From: an uncultured Acidobacteriia bacterium
Lineage (GTDB): Bacteria; Acidobacteriota; Terriglobia; Bryobacterales; Bryobacteraceae
Direction: 5' to 3'
Length of the DNA stretch: 33,136 bases
Assembly: GCA_903909435.1 (NCBI GenBank)
Contig: CAIVVT010000183.1
Location: 1-33,136, forward strand
The position numbers were made by a program, and so were the translations under genes. The notes under the pieces are model-generated. The model did not search any database, was not told the DNA's origin, and saw only the letters and a list, made by a program, of their open reading frames with translations. Below are positions 1-8,501 of this stretch, one piece after another (positions within the stretch are counted from its first letter, which is position 1; every line of letters starts with the position of its first letter).

Positions 1-26
1 GCGGCTCCATTTCGGATCGGAGCCGC
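1..26. terminator. Hairpin, possible terminator of a gene left of the window
   Basis: Perfect 8-bp inverted repeat GCGGCTCC / GGAGCCGC with a 10-base loop at the window edge. No T-run follows within view, so it may be a factor-assisted terminator or just a stable hairpin. The upstream gene lies outside the window. Confidence 0.35.
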
Positions 27-73
27 GACCGTGAGTGAGCGGTTGCATCGAAGTATTCTCAAGGAACAGGGGA

Positions 74-1096
74 ATGATACTGATGACACTGAAGCTACTG
101 CCAATACTCGCCGCATTCGCCGCGCTGGCACAATCGCCCGAGGGCACCCACCTCGCCAACATCCGGCAGTTGACCCACGGCGGGTCGAATGCCGAGGCCT
201 ACTGGGCGCCGGACGGCAAGCGCCTGATCTTTCAGTCAACCCGCCCGCCCTACGATTGCGACCAGATCTTCATCATGGACGTCGATAACCCGGAGCCCAA
301 ACTGGTCTCGACGGGTCAGGGGCGCACCACCTGTGCATACTTCCTGAAGGATAACAAGCACATCGTCTACGCTTCCACACACGAGGCGGACCCCAAGTGC
401 CCGCCAACCGCCGACCGCAGCAAAGGCTACGTGTGGGCCGTCTATGGCAGCTACGACATCTACCTCGCCACCGACGAGGGCAAGATCGAGAAGAAGCTCA
501 CCGACACGCCCGGCTACGATGCCGAGGCGACCGTGAACTGGAGGACCAATAAGATCGTTTACACCTCGAAGGCGTCGGGCGACCTGGAGTTGTGGGAAAT
601 GAAGCCCGACGGCACGGGCAAGAAACAGATCACTAACCGCGTGGGGTACGACGGCGGAGCGTTCTTCTCGCGCGACGGCAAGCGCCTGGTGTGGCGAGCG
701 ACCGATCCGGGCAACGCCAAAGCGATGGCCCGCTACGCCGAACTGATCAAGGAAGATCTGACCGAGCCGATGAAGATGGAAGTCTTCACCGCCAACGCCA
801 ACGGGAGCGGAGTGCAACAACTCACCCACTTCGGCTGCGCCAGCTTCGCGCCCACCTTTACGCCGGATGGGAAGCAGATCGTATTTGCGTCGAACAAGCA
901 CAATTGCGACGGGCGCAAGTTCGAACTGTTCATGATGAAAGCGGACGGTACGGACGTAAGGCAGATTACCGATTTCGGGGGCTTTATCTCGTTCGCCGAG
1001 TTCTCACCCGACGGCAATCGACTAGTCTTTGCGAGCGACTGGAAAGCTGCCAAACGTTACGAATTCAATATCTTCGTTGCGGATTGGAAAGACTGA
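74..1096 (+). CDS. Secreted TolB-like PD40 beta-propeller protein
   Basis: A 340-residue protein beginning MILMTLKLLPILAAFAALAQ, a Sec signal peptide with probable cleavage near residue 20. The start at 74 is preferred over an upstream in-frame start at 35 because AGGAACAGGGG lies just before it and the signal peptide begins there. The body has repeated WD40-like/PD40 strands typical of TolB and of S9-peptidase propellers: WAPDGKRLIFQS, FSRDGKRLVWRA, FTPDGKQIVFAS and FSPDGNRLVFAS. No peptidase domain follows, so it is a stand-alone propeller, probably periplasmic and used for binding. Cysteines near residues 70, 90 and 110 could form disulfides. It stands alone and converges on the oxidoreductase at 1183-2370. 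The exact ligand cannot be told from sequence. Confidence 0.85.
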   Translation: MILMTLKLLPILAAFAALAQSPEGTHLANIRQLTHGGSNAEAYWAPDGKRLIFQSTRPPYDCDQIFIMDVDNPEPKLVSTGQGRTTCAYFLKDNKHIVYASTHEADPKCPPTADRSKGYVWAVYGSYDIYLATDEGKIEKKLTDTPGYDAEATVNWRTNKIVYTSKASGDLELWEMKPDGTGKKQITNRVGYDGGAFFSRDGKRLVWRATDPGNAKAMARYAELIKEDLTEPMKMEVFTANANGSGVQQLTHFGCASFAPTFTPDGKQIVFASNKHNCDGRKFELFMMKADGTDVRQITDFGGFISFAEFSPDGNRLVFASDWKAAKRYEFNIFVADWKD

Positions 1097-1122
1097 GCGG
1101 TCTGGATAGCTCTACAGCGCCG

Positions 1123-1148
1123 CGCGCGGGGCCTAGAGGCCCCGCGCG
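1123..1148. terminator. Bidirectional terminator hairpin
   Basis: An 11-bp GC-rich perfect stem CGCGCGGGGCC / GGCCCCGCGCG with a TAGA tetraloop. It lies in the 86-bp gap between two convergent genes ending at 1096 (plus) and 1183 (minus). Position and symmetry suit a shared terminator; no U-tract is present. Confidence 0.65.
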
Positions 1149-1182
1149 GCTCTGGAGGGCCGCCCCAGCTTGACAACCCCGT

Positions 1183-2370
1183 TCAGGTGGCCGGATACTC
1201 CACTACTCGCCGCTCCCGCAGCGCCAGATTGCCCAGTTGGCCTGCGCGTGCCGCGGCGATGCCGACCGAAACGGGCGCGTTGGGCGCTTTGCGGGAACGC
1301 ACGCAATCCAGGAAGTTCTCCATGTGGTACTCGGCGCCGTCGCGCGTGGACTTGGCCGTCTTCGCGGGAACGTCCATGTCAGGGTTCTCGCTGTAGCGCG
1401 GAAGCTCCGGGTACAGCCAGTAACCGCTACGATGCAGGCGCAGCATCCCCTTGGTCCCGCGATACGACATCCCGCCGCCCTCGCGGTAACCGATCAGGCT
1501 GCCGTCGTAACTCACGCTGAACTTCCCGGGATACTCGAACGAAGCGTTGATCGTATCCGGGCATTCCCATTCGGGCAGAGCCCATTTGGTGCCCAACGCT
1601 ACGGCCACGCTCGGCGTGTCGCTGTGCATCGTCCAGTGCACGACGTCCACCCAATGCGAGAACAGATCGGTCAGCGCGCCGCCGCCGTAGTCCCAGAACC
1701 AGCGCCACTGGGAGAAGCGGCGTTCGTCGAACTCACGTTCCGGCGCGCTGCCCAGCCAGCGCTTCCAATCGAGCTTGGAGACATCGACGCCGGCTCCGCC
1801 GTTCCCGCGCCGCAGGTGATTCTGATACCAGTAGGTGCGGATGTAGGTGATCTGGCCGAGTTCGCCCGACTCGATGATCGACTTGGCCTCGTAGTAGTGC
1901 GGCCAGCTGCGTTGCTGCAGACCGACCTGCACGATGCGTCCGCTCTCGTCCACCACCTTCTGCAGCACCGCACCTTCGTCCAGCGAGTGGGTGACCGGCT
2001 TCTCCACGTACACGTCCTTGCCGGCACGCACCGCCTCCAGTACCATCGGCACGTGCCAGTGGTCCGGAGCGGCGATCACGACGGCGTCGATCGACTTGTC
2101 TTCCAGGATTTCGTGGAAATCAACGATCTCGCGTGCACTTGGCGCCGAGTCCTTTTTCGCCTTCGCTCGATTCGGCTCGTACACGTCGCATACGGCGACG
2201 ATCTCGTTTCCGGGCAGCTTGCTGAGCACGCTGAGCAGATATTGGCCTCGTCCGCCGGTGCCTATGCCGCCAATGCGGACGCGATCGTTAGCGCCGAGAA
2301 TGCGCGTCTGGGATGCGGCTGTCACGGCCGCCGCGGCTTTGATGAAAGTGCGTCTGGTTGAATCGTTCAT
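1183..2370 (-). CDS. Tat-exported Gfo/Idh/MocA family oxidoreductase
   Basis: 395 residues starting MNDSTRRTFIKAAAAVTAAS, a twin-arginine-type leader. The ATG at 2370 is chosen over a longer frame (to 2433) because TAGGACACGC precedes it and the RR motif follows it. The Rossmann fold opens with GIGTGGRGQ. AAPDHWHVPM and the family lysine motif EKPVTH follow. The C-terminal half contains WFWDYGGGALTDLFSHWVD, common in the exported, secondary branch of this family. Such enzymes oxidise or reduce sugars and inositols with NAD(P), often with tightly bound cofactor when exported. The substrate cannot be assigned. It is monocistronic or last in its unit: 188 bp separate it from the nitroreductase on the same strand. 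A second, distant paralogue is at 25229-26515. Confidence 0.92.
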   Translation of the reverse strand: MNDSTRRTFIKAAAAVTAASQTRILGANDRVRIGGIGTGGRGQYLLSVLSKLPGNEIVAVCDVYEPNRAKAKKDSAPSAREIVDFHEILEDKSIDAVVIAAPDHWHVPMVLEAVRAGKDVYVEKPVTHSLDEGAVLQKVVDESGRIVQVGLQQRSWPHYYEAKSIIESGELGQITYIRTYWYQNHLRRGNGGAGVDVSKLDWKRWLGSAPEREFDERRFSQWRWFWDYGGGALTDLFSHWVDVVHWTMHSDTPSVAVALGTKWALPEWECPDTINASFEYPGKFSVSYDGSLIGYREGGGMSYRGTKGMLRLHRSGYWLYPELPRYSENPDMDVPAKTAKSTRDGAEYHMENFLDCVRSRKAPNAPVSVGIAAARAGQLGNLALRERRVVEYPAT

Positions 2371-2558
2371 GCGTGTCCTACAGTGCGGATTATATCGTTG
2401 TGCGCCCCGCACCATGATTTGAGGCGGGGGCACGGCGAAGAGGTGCTCGATCGGAGCGGTAATTCCGGTTGGCGTGGAACAACCGAACGACGAGCAGGCG
2501 TCGTAACGGTGACGCGAGAACGCGACTAGCCGACGCTTGTAGCTTGGGGTACCGGCGA

Positions 2559-3188
2559 CTAGAGGTCTGCCAAGGGCAGTCCGGCGTAAATGATTTCGGA
2601 GAGCGGCCTGCGGCTGCGTGGCGCCAGTTCGCCTTCCCGCAACTTCTCAGGCAGGGACGCAGGATCTCCGGCATATCCGATCGCCGCAACCGCGCCTAGC
2701 TCATAGTCGTCGGGAATCTCGAACGCCGTACGAGCCACCGAACGGTTGAAGCCTCCCGTGAAGTGCGTGCTGAGACCCAGCGCTGTGGCCTGAAGCGCCA
2801 GACTGTCGGAGGCCATGCCCGCATCGTGCAGCGCATACAGGTTCGGGGTCCCGTTGTGGGTGAATGTCTGCTTGGCGATTATCAACAGCAGGACCGGCGC
2901 ATGGCGAGCCCAGGTCCGGTTGAACTCCACCAGCGAGCTAAGAAGTTTCTCGTGCGTTTCGGGATCGCTCTTCCTGGCGACGATGAAGCGCCAGGGCTGC
3001 TCGTTGTAACAGGAGGGCGCCCAGCGCGCGGCTTCCAGTAATGAAATCAGTTGGCCGGTGGTGACTTCGCGGTCAGAGAACGCGCGCGGGCTCCAACGGC
3101 TGCAAATCAACGCGTGGACTGGCTGTTGCGTCTGAGCCGCCTTTACACGGGCCAGATCGGGCGTACCAGGAGGGATATCAGTGCTCAT
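2559..3188 (-). CDS. Nitroreductase family protein (FMN-dependent)
   Basis: 209 residues from ATG 3188; an upstream TTG at 3245 is in frame but less likely. Family signatures are clear: SRWSPRAF near residue 30 (FMN phosphate contact), APSCYNEQPWRF near residue 58, the central GLSTHFTGGFN, and IGYAGDP near the C-terminus. The length fits the family. No signal peptide, so cytoplasmic. These flavoproteins reduce nitroaromatics, quinones or other electrophiles with NAD(P)H. The Shine-Dalgarno is weak. It diverges from the sugar operon at 3344 across about 155 bp. Confidence 0.88.
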   Translation of the reverse strand: MSTDIPPGTPDLARVKAAQTQQPVHALICSRWSPRAFSDREVTTGQLISLLEAARWAPSCYNEQPWRFIVARKSDPETHEKLLSSLVEFNRTWARHAPVLLLIIAKQTFTHNGTPNLYALHDAGMASDSLALQATALGLSTHFTGGFNRSVARTAFEIPDDYELGAVAAIGYAGDPASLPEKLREGELAPRSRRPLSEIIYAGLPLADL

Positions 3189-3246
3189 ACGTGTTTGATG
3201 CGCGGCGATCAGGCAAAGTTGGGAGTAATGGCGGTCGACGGGCAAC

Positions 3247-3276
3247 TTGATTGCGGGTCTCGCGGGACTGTATGAT
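3247..3276 (+). promoter_or_regulatory. Candidate sigma-70 promoter for the 3344-6583 operon
   Basis: TTGATT (3247-3252), an 18-base spacer, then TATGAT (3271-3276). Each hexamer is close to consensus. Transcription would begin about 60 bases before the ATG at 3344. It sits in the intergenic space between the divergent nitroreductase and the operon. Confidence 0.4.
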
Positions 3277-3343
3277 CCCTCTGGCGGAAGCGGACCGGAT
3301 TCGCGTAGATTCGAGGTCCGCGCAGCCCCGGGGAGACCGCGAA

Positions 3344-4213
3344 ATGAGCCAGATTGGCTTCCACACCGACGCCTTCAACAGCGCCTATTGGAACTTCGAG
3401 CAGTGCCTGCAATGGGCGCAGCGCAACAAAGTCGAGATGATCGAGTGCGGCGCCATCGACGGTGTGAGTTGGATTCACGGTCTGGGCTATCAGCCGCACA
3501 TCGCGCTGTGGGAAGACCCGATTCTGCTGCGCAAGAAGATGGATCGCTATGGCGTCCGTTTTTCGCAAATCGACGCCGCCTTCCCCCTGTCGCTGCCCGA
3601 AGGCGCAACGCTGGGGGTCGAGTACATCCTGCACACCATTCGCTACGCCAAGCTGGTGGGTTGCCCCAGCGTGGATACCACCGACGATCGCTTTCAACCC
3701 GCGGGCGTGACGGATGCGGAAGCCATGGCGCACATGTGCCGGATCTATCGTCAAGTGGTGCCGGTGGCCGAAGCGTACGAGATTACCATCAACATCGAGC
3801 CGCACGGCCATTACACGACCAAGCCCGAGTTCATGGAGGAGATGCTGAGTTTCGTGGACTCGCCCTACCTGCGCATGAACATGGACACGGGCAACACTTT
3901 CATCGCCGGCCAGGACCCGGTGGCGTTTCTCGAACGCTTCAAGGACAAGGTGAGTCACGTCCATATCAAAGACGTCAGCGCGTCGCTGGCCGCGGCAGCG
4001 CGGGGCGATCTCACCGGCATAGCGGTCAGCCAGTGCGCCATTGGCGATGGAGTGAACGCAGGGAACATCCGAGCCTGCCTCGCAATTCTGGCTCGCGGGG
4101 GCTACGCGGGCGTCCTCAGCCTGGAATGCGAAGGACAGGGTGGACCGATGATCGAGCAGAGCCTGGCGTGGCTGCGCGAAGAGTTGCAGACGAAGCCCGC
4201 GGTTGCCGAATAG
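3344..4213 (+). CDS. Sugar phosphate isomerase/epimerase-type TIM barrel
   Basis: 289 residues starting MSQIGFHTDAFNSAYW; the ATG at 3344 has GGGAGA upstream, and the longer frame from 3251 adds only non-conserved sequence. It is an AP-endonuclease-2/xylose-isomerase-like barrel with a full metal tetrad readable from order and spacing: E152 (INIEPHG), D181 (NMDTGNTF), H207 (HVHIKDV) and E261 (LSLECEG). No signal peptide, so cytoplasmic. It is the first gene of a three-gene operon, with 13 bases before the next start and an SD spanning the junction. Members isomerise or epimerise sugars, inositols or keto-sugars; the exact substrate is unknown. Confidence is high for the fold and class, low for the reaction. 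Confidence 0.9.
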   Translation: MSQIGFHTDAFNSAYWNFEQCLQWAQRNKVEMIECGAIDGVSWIHGLGYQPHIALWEDPILLRKKMDRYGVRFSQIDAAFPLSLPEGATLGVEYILHTIRYAKLVGCPSVDTTDDRFQPAGVTDAEAMAHMCRIYRQVVPVAEAYEITINIEPHGHYTTKPEFMEEMLSFVDSPYLRMNMDTGNTFIAGQDPVAFLERFKDKVSHVHIKDVSASLAAAARGDLTGIAVSQCAIGDGVNAGNIRACLAILARGGYAGVLSLECEGQGGPMIEQSLAWLREELQTKPAVAE

Positions 4214-4226
4214 GGAGGATCCCGTG

Positions 4227-5744
4227 ATGCAAAGAAATCCCACCCGCCGCCAACTGTTTGCCGGCGCAGCGCTGCTGGGCGCCGCGTCGAGGACGGTGCG
4301 TACGCAACCCGCGGGCACTGCTGCCGGGGCCCCGCCGCGGGTTCGGGTCGTCTTCCTGACCGGAGCGAGCGACCTGCCGTATCACCATTGGCGGGAGTCC
4401 ACCGCGTTTCTGCGGGACGTACTGGAACATACCGGGCGCTTCGACGTAAAGGTCATCGAAGAAGTGCGAGGCATCACACCAGCCACGCTCGAAGCATTCG
4501 AGGTGGCCGTGCTGAATTACAACGGACCGCGCTGGGGCGCGCCGGCCGAGGCGGCCATCGAGTCGTTCGTGCGCGGGGGCAAGGGACTGGTCTCGTTCCA
4601 CGGCGTCACCTACGGCGCGTTCTACGGCATGGTCTCGAATGGCGGCTGGAAAGCCCCGGCCAACGGCGATCCGGGCTGGGCTGCCTACGGCGACCTGATC
4701 GGAGCGACGTGGGATCCGCCCAAAATCGGCCACGGCGCTCGGCACGTCTTCGAGGTGAAGTGGGTGGACCGCGATCACCCCATCAGCCGGGGGCTCGCGG
4801 AGAGCTTTCAAGCCAACGACGAGTTGTACCACCGGCTTGACTTGAAGCCGGGCACGCACGTTCTGGCAACGGCGTTTTCCGCTCTGGAGACGGGAGGAAC
4901 GGGCCGCGACGAGCCGATTATGTGGACCAGCGCTTTCGGCGCGGGCCGCACATTGCACACCACTCTGGGCCACGACCTTTCAGCGCTGCAGCAGGCTGGG
5001 TTCCAAACAGCGTTCGAGCGGGGCGTCGAGTGGGCGGCCACCGGCTCCGCAGCCGAACCCTCCAGAGCGGCCGCCGAGCGGCCCATGCGGGTGCTGGTGG
5101 CCACGGGCGGACATCCCTACCCGACGGCGTTCTACACGTTGTTTGAAGGCCACGAGGACCTGGCCTGGGAACATGCCACCACCCAGCGCGAAGCCTACCA
5201 GGAGCGCATGGCAGAGCGGTTCGATGTGCTGGTGCTGCACGACATGTACAACGAAATCGGGGAGGCGGAGCGCACCAACCTGCGGGCCTTCATCGAAGCC
5301 GGCAAGGGCGTCGTTTCGATCCACCATGCGATCGTCGATTACACGGCCTGGCCCTGGTTTCACGAGCAGGTCATCGGGGGCAAGTATTACGAGAAGGCGC
5401 TGGAAGGCCATCCCGCGTCGGCCTATAAAGAGGGGGTGGAATTCGTCGCGCGCCCGACAAAAGCCGGTGCGGGGCATCCTGTGACGTCCGGCATCGGCCC
5501 CATCCCCGTACACGACGAGGTCTACCGAGGCATGTGGCACGCGCCCGGCAGTCAGCCGCTGATGGAGACAGATCACCCGCTCAACGACCGCCCCGTCGTT
5601 TACACGGGCGTGCACCCGCAGGCCCGCTCCGTGTATATCCAGATGGGGCACAGCGCCTCCACGCACCGCCATCCCGCCTACCGGAAGCTGGTGCACAACG
5701 CGATTCGATGGTGCGCTGGCAGGCCACAAGGAGCAACGGCGTGA
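4227..5744 (+). CDS. Tat-exported protein with two tandem ThuA domains
   Basis: 505 residues. The start ATG 4227 follows GGGAGGA at 4214-4220 with good spacing. The N-terminus RNPTRRQLFAGAALLGAASR is a Tat-like leader. The first ThuA (glutamine-amidotransferase-like trehalose-utilisation) domain spans about residues 30-275, with RVRVVFLTGASD and GKGLVSFHGVTYGAF. A second copy spans about 290-500, with MRVLVATGGHPYP, GKGVVSIHHAIVDY, WFHEQVIGGKYY and YIQMGHSASTHRHPAYRKL. Most ThuA proteins have one copy of about 230-280 residues, so this is an internal duplication or fusion. ThuA with ThuB (Gfo/Idh/MocA) is tied to keto-disaccharide metabolism in rhizobia. Here its partners are two TIM-barrel sugar enzymes. 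It overlaps the next gene by 4 bases. Confidence 0.9.
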   Translation: MQRNPTRRQLFAGAALLGAASRTVRTQPAGTAAGAPPRVRVVFLTGASDLPYHHWRESTAFLRDVLEHTGRFDVKVIEEVRGITPATLEAFEVAVLNYNGPRWGAPAEAAIESFVRGGKGLVSFHGVTYGAFYGMVSNGGWKAPANGDPGWAAYGDLIGATWDPPKIGHGARHVFEVKWVDRDHPISRGLAESFQANDELYHRLDLKPGTHVLATAFSALETGGTGRDEPIMWTSAFGAGRTLHTTLGHDLSALQQAGFQTAFERGVEWAATGSAAEPSRAAAERPMRVLVATGGHPYPTAFYTLFEGHEDLAWEHATTQREAYQERMAERFDVLVLHDMYNEIGEAERTNLRAFIEAGKGVVSIHHAIVDYTAWPWFHEQVIGGKYYEKALEGHPASAYKEGVEFVARPTKAGAGHPVTSGIGPIPVHDEVYRGMWHAPGSQPLMETDHPLNDRPVVYTGVHPQARSVYIQMGHSASTHRHPAYRKLVHNAIRWCAGRPQGATA

Positions 5745-6583
5745 TTCCACTGGGCATCAACACGATGGTCTGGACCGGGAGCTTTGGGGCCGCAAATCTG
5801 CGACTGCTCGAGACCATCCGGGCAGCGGGTTTCGAGGTTGCCGAGTTGGGAATCTTCGACTTCGAGTCGCTTGACTGTAGCACCGTTCGCTCGGCGCTCA
5901 AGCAGAATGGGCTCGGCTGCACGGCGACCTCTGCGCTGCCGGAAGACATGAGCCTTCTCGACTCCGATGCTGAAGTGCGCCGCCGCACCGTAGAGTGGCT
6001 GCGGCGTGCAATCGAAACGTTGGCCGAGGTGGGAGCGAGGGTCCTGGCCGGCCCATTCTATGCCCCAGTCGGATACCTCCCGGGACGACGCCGGACGCCA
6101 GCCGAATGGCAGCGTGCGGTGGACGGACTCAGGCAGGTGGGCGAGTTGACGGCGGGAACGGACGTCCGCCTGGCGATCGAGCCGCTGAACCGCTTTGAAA
6201 CTTATTTCCTGAACACCGCCGAGGATGCGCTGCACCTGTGGCGCGCAGTCGACCACCCCTCGGCCGGCGTACTGTTCGACACGTTCCACGCGAATATCGA
6301 AGAGCATGACATCTGCGCAGCGCTGCAGTCGCTTGGACCATCGCTGTGCCACGTGCACTTGAGCGAAAACGACAGAGGCATACCGGGTACGGGACATATC
6401 CCGTTCTGTCATCTCTTCGAAACATTAAAGTCGATGGATTACGCTGGAGCCGCAGTCGTCGAGAGCTTCGCGACCACGATTCCCGAGATCGCCCGGGCAG
6501 CTGCAATCTGGCGCGACCTGTACCCCTCTTCGGATAGGTTTGCGGTTGATTCCATGGCGTTTCTCAGCGGTCTTCGCACCTAG
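5741..6583 (+). CDS. D-tagatose/D-psicose 3-epimerase family enzyme
   Basis: 280 residues from a GTG start at 5741. AAGGAG at 5728-5733 and the GTGA overlap with the preceding stop decide this start; an upstream ATG at 5708 lies before that SD. IPLGINTMVW opens the TIM barrel. All metal and substrate residues of the ketose 3-epimerase family are visible with family spacing: E147 in EPLNRFET (with E153), D180 in LFDTFHANIEE, H206 in HVHLSEND, R212 in DRGIPG, and E241 in VVESF. These enzymes epimerise free ketoses (fructose/psicose, tagatose/sorbose, ribulose) at C3. It is cytoplasmic and translationally coupled to the double-ThuA gene. The precise sugar is not predictable from sequence. Confidence 0.92.
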   Translation: MIPLGINTMVWTGSFGAANLRLLETIRAAGFEVAELGIFDFESLDCSTVRSALKQNGLGCTATSALPEDMSLLDSDAEVRRRTVEWLRRAIETLAEVGARVLAGPFYAPVGYLPGRRRTPAEWQRAVDGLRQVGELTAGTDVRLAIEPLNRFETYFLNTAEDALHLWRAVDHPSAGVLFDTFHANIEEHDICAALQSLGPSLCHVHLSENDRGIPGTGHIPFCHLFETLKSMDYAGAAVVESFATTIPEIARAAAIWRDLYPSSDRFAVDSMAFLSGLRT

Positions 6584-6695
6584 CGTTGTGCGGCTTGAAC
6601 CATCCTCGAATCTTCGGCATCTATTGAAGTGAGCAATCAAGTAGGGCTTCGGGCGCCGGGTAACCGATTCCAGCTTGAACAGCGTCACAACTAAT

Positions 6696-7454
6696 ATGCG
6701 TCTGAATTCGAAGCTCTGGCTGTGCGTGCTATTCCTGCCGCTGGCACTGTGCGCCCAGGAAGCTCCGCTTTCGGGCACCTCAGCATCCACCACTCCCACC
6801 GCGAACGGGCCTTCGCAGCCTGAGAGTACCGTCCCGGCAATTCAGCCGGCGACTCCGGGCATTGAGACCGGGAAACGCATCTTCGGCGTCCTGCCGAACT
6901 ACAAGACCGTGGAAAAGATGAGCTCCGCATATGAGCCACTCTCCACACATGCGAAGTTCGTAATTGCCACGAAGGACTCCTTCGACTGGCCGGAGTTTTT
7001 TGTCGCCGGCGCCATGTCCGGGCTGAATCAGATATCAGATCAGGATGAGGAATGGGGTCAGGGCCTCAAGGGATACGCGAGGCGGTACGGCGCATCACTC
7101 GCCGATCAGGCCATCAGCAACTACCTGACCGAGGCGATTCTGCCGTCCGTCCTGCACCACGACCCACGCTACTTCCGGCTCGGACAAGGCAGCGCGGCCC
7201 ATCGCATCCTGCACGCGCTGAGTTGGGTGATCATCAGCAAGACCGACAGCAACCACAACACCCTGAACGTATCGGAGTTGCTGGGAAGCGGCGCATCAGC
7301 CTCCATCGGCCTGCTCTACTATCCCGCGGAGGAACGCGGCGGCGGTGCGGTGCGGGACCGCTTCATCACCCAGGTGAGCTTCGACGCCGCTTCGTCGGTG
7401 CTTAAAGAATACTGGCCGGACATCCGGCGATTGCTGGCCAAGCGCCATCACTGA
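6696..7454 (+). CDS. Secreted protein of unknown function, probable acidobacterial family
   Basis: 252 residues with signal peptide MRLNSKLWLCVLFLPLALCAQ, then a low-complexity Ser/Thr/Pro linker to about residue 55. The conserved-looking core begins KRIFGVLPNYKTVE. It continues with FVIATKDSFDWPEFFVAGAMSG, then LHHDPRYFRLG, ISKTDSN and GLLYYPAEERGG. I recall similar secreted proteins with this core in Acidobacteria but no function. Glycine-rich hydrophobic stretches suggest membrane association. ATG 6696 is used because the signal peptide starts there; a TTG at 6675 is also in frame. It ends 7 bases inside the convergent gene at 7448-8437. Confidence 0.8.
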   Translation: MRLNSKLWLCVLFLPLALCAQEAPLSGTSASTTPTANGPSQPESTVPAIQPATPGIETGKRIFGVLPNYKTVEKMSSAYEPLSTHAKFVIATKDSFDWPEFFVAGAMSGLNQISDQDEEWGQGLKGYARRYGASLADQAISNYLTEAILPSVLHHDPRYFRLGQGSAAHRILHALSWVIISKTDSNHNTLNVSELLGSGASASIGLLYYPAEERGGGAVRDRFITQVSFDAASSVLKEYWPDIRRLLAKRHH

Positions 7455-8437
7455 GCGAGGAATGCCCGCACGGAGGGAGTCATCTTCGCGCTTTCACAAC
7501 CCGTGGCCATGTGCCCGCAATTGCCGGTAAGCTTCAGCACATTAGCATTGGCCCAATCCGCGAAGCGCAACGCGGGCCCGGGATTCACCATGTGGTCCTG
7601 CGTTGCTATGACTACTAGCGTCCTGGCGCGTACATTAGCAGCCGCGCGCTGCATGGAGCCACCCGCATTCGCAGCGACATCCTGAGACATCATCGCCCGC
7701 AGTTGCGCAGCCCAGTCCAGCGGATCAATCGTCTCCGCCGCCTCGGTTTTCAAGCCGGCCTTCACGGTGGCCCAGTTGGCGGCCTCGGGTGAAGTGGCCC
7801 AATAATCCGGAGTCCGTAAGGCAAATCGGTGCATGGCTTGCACGGCGAACATCGCGCTGCGCAGGTCCCCGTGGCACGCCGCCGCGGACTCAATCGCGCT
7901 AAGTTCAGCCTGCCACAGCAGCAGGTCGGCGGTGGTCAGTTTGGGAGAACCAATGATGGGCACGGCTTTGCGCATGAAGTTCGGATAGCGCGCGATCCAC
8001 TCAAACGTCTGCATGCCACCTATCGAAATGCCAACCACGGCGTACACGCTCTTCAGTCCCAGGCCCTCGGTCAGCAGCCGATGTTCGGCCCCAACCATGT
8101 CGGCGATACCAATCGCGGGCAATCCGCCTGGAACGTTCGAAGGCGAGCAGCTTACGCCGTTGCCGAGGGCGTCGATAGCGACACCGAAGTACTTGCTGGT
8201 ATCCACGAGCTTGTCGGGGCCGAAAAACTGATCGAGATCCGCGGATTTGCCACTGAACCAGGTAGGGAAGACGACCGCATTACTCTTCGCTTCGTTTAGC
8301 GTTCCGAAGGTCCGGTACCCGACCCGGCAACTGGAGACGGTCGCTCCGGAGGCGAGTTTCAAGGCTTTGAGTTCGAAGAACTGTTGGTCCGCCGCGAGCA
8401 GGGAAGTGCCAACTAAAACCAATGCCAGGACGCGCAT
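7448..8437 (-). CDS. Secreted MetX-like alpha/beta hydrolase (homoserine acetyltransferase fold)
   Basis: 329 residues from ATG 8437, giving the signal peptide MRVLALVLVGTSLLAADQ. The core matches the homoserine O-acetyltransferase (MetX) branch of alpha/beta hydrolases: GYRTFGTLNEAKSNAVVFPT, DALGNGVSCSPSN, nucleophile S138 in VGISIGGMQ, acid D281 in ATQDHMVNPG, and base H309 in GNCGHMA. True MetX is cytoplasmic and about 370 residues. The signal peptide and isolated position argue for a periplasmic hydrolase or acyltransferase of unknown substrate rather than methionine synthesis. It converges on 6696-7454 with a 7-base overlap and diverges from the cyclase at 8502 across 64 bp. Confidence 0.85.
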   Translation of the reverse strand: MRVLALVLVGTSLLAADQQFFELKALKLASGATVSSCRVGYRTFGTLNEAKSNAVVFPTWFSGKSADLDQFFGPDKLVDTSKYFGVAIDALGNGVSCSPSNVPGGLPAIGIADMVGAEHRLLTEGLGLKSVYAVVGISIGGMQTFEWIARYPNFMRKAVPIIGSPKLTTADLLLWQAELSAIESAAACHGDLRSAMFAVQAMHRFALRTPDYWATSPEAANWATVKAGLKTEAAETIDPLDWAAQLRAMMSQDVAANAGGSMQRAAANVRARTLVVIATQDHMVNPGPALRFADWANANVLKLTGNCGHMATGCESAKMTPSVRAFLAQ

Positions 8438-8501
8438 GGCATTACAATACCAACAATGGCCCCGAGCCCGTGTTTTGCATAATGGCGGCTCAATTCCTCG
8501 C

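Noticed and set aside
236..901. Long minus-strand open frame opposite the TolB-like gene
   Set aside because: High GC gives long open complementary frames. It has no SD or family motif, and the plus strand encodes clear PD40 repeats.
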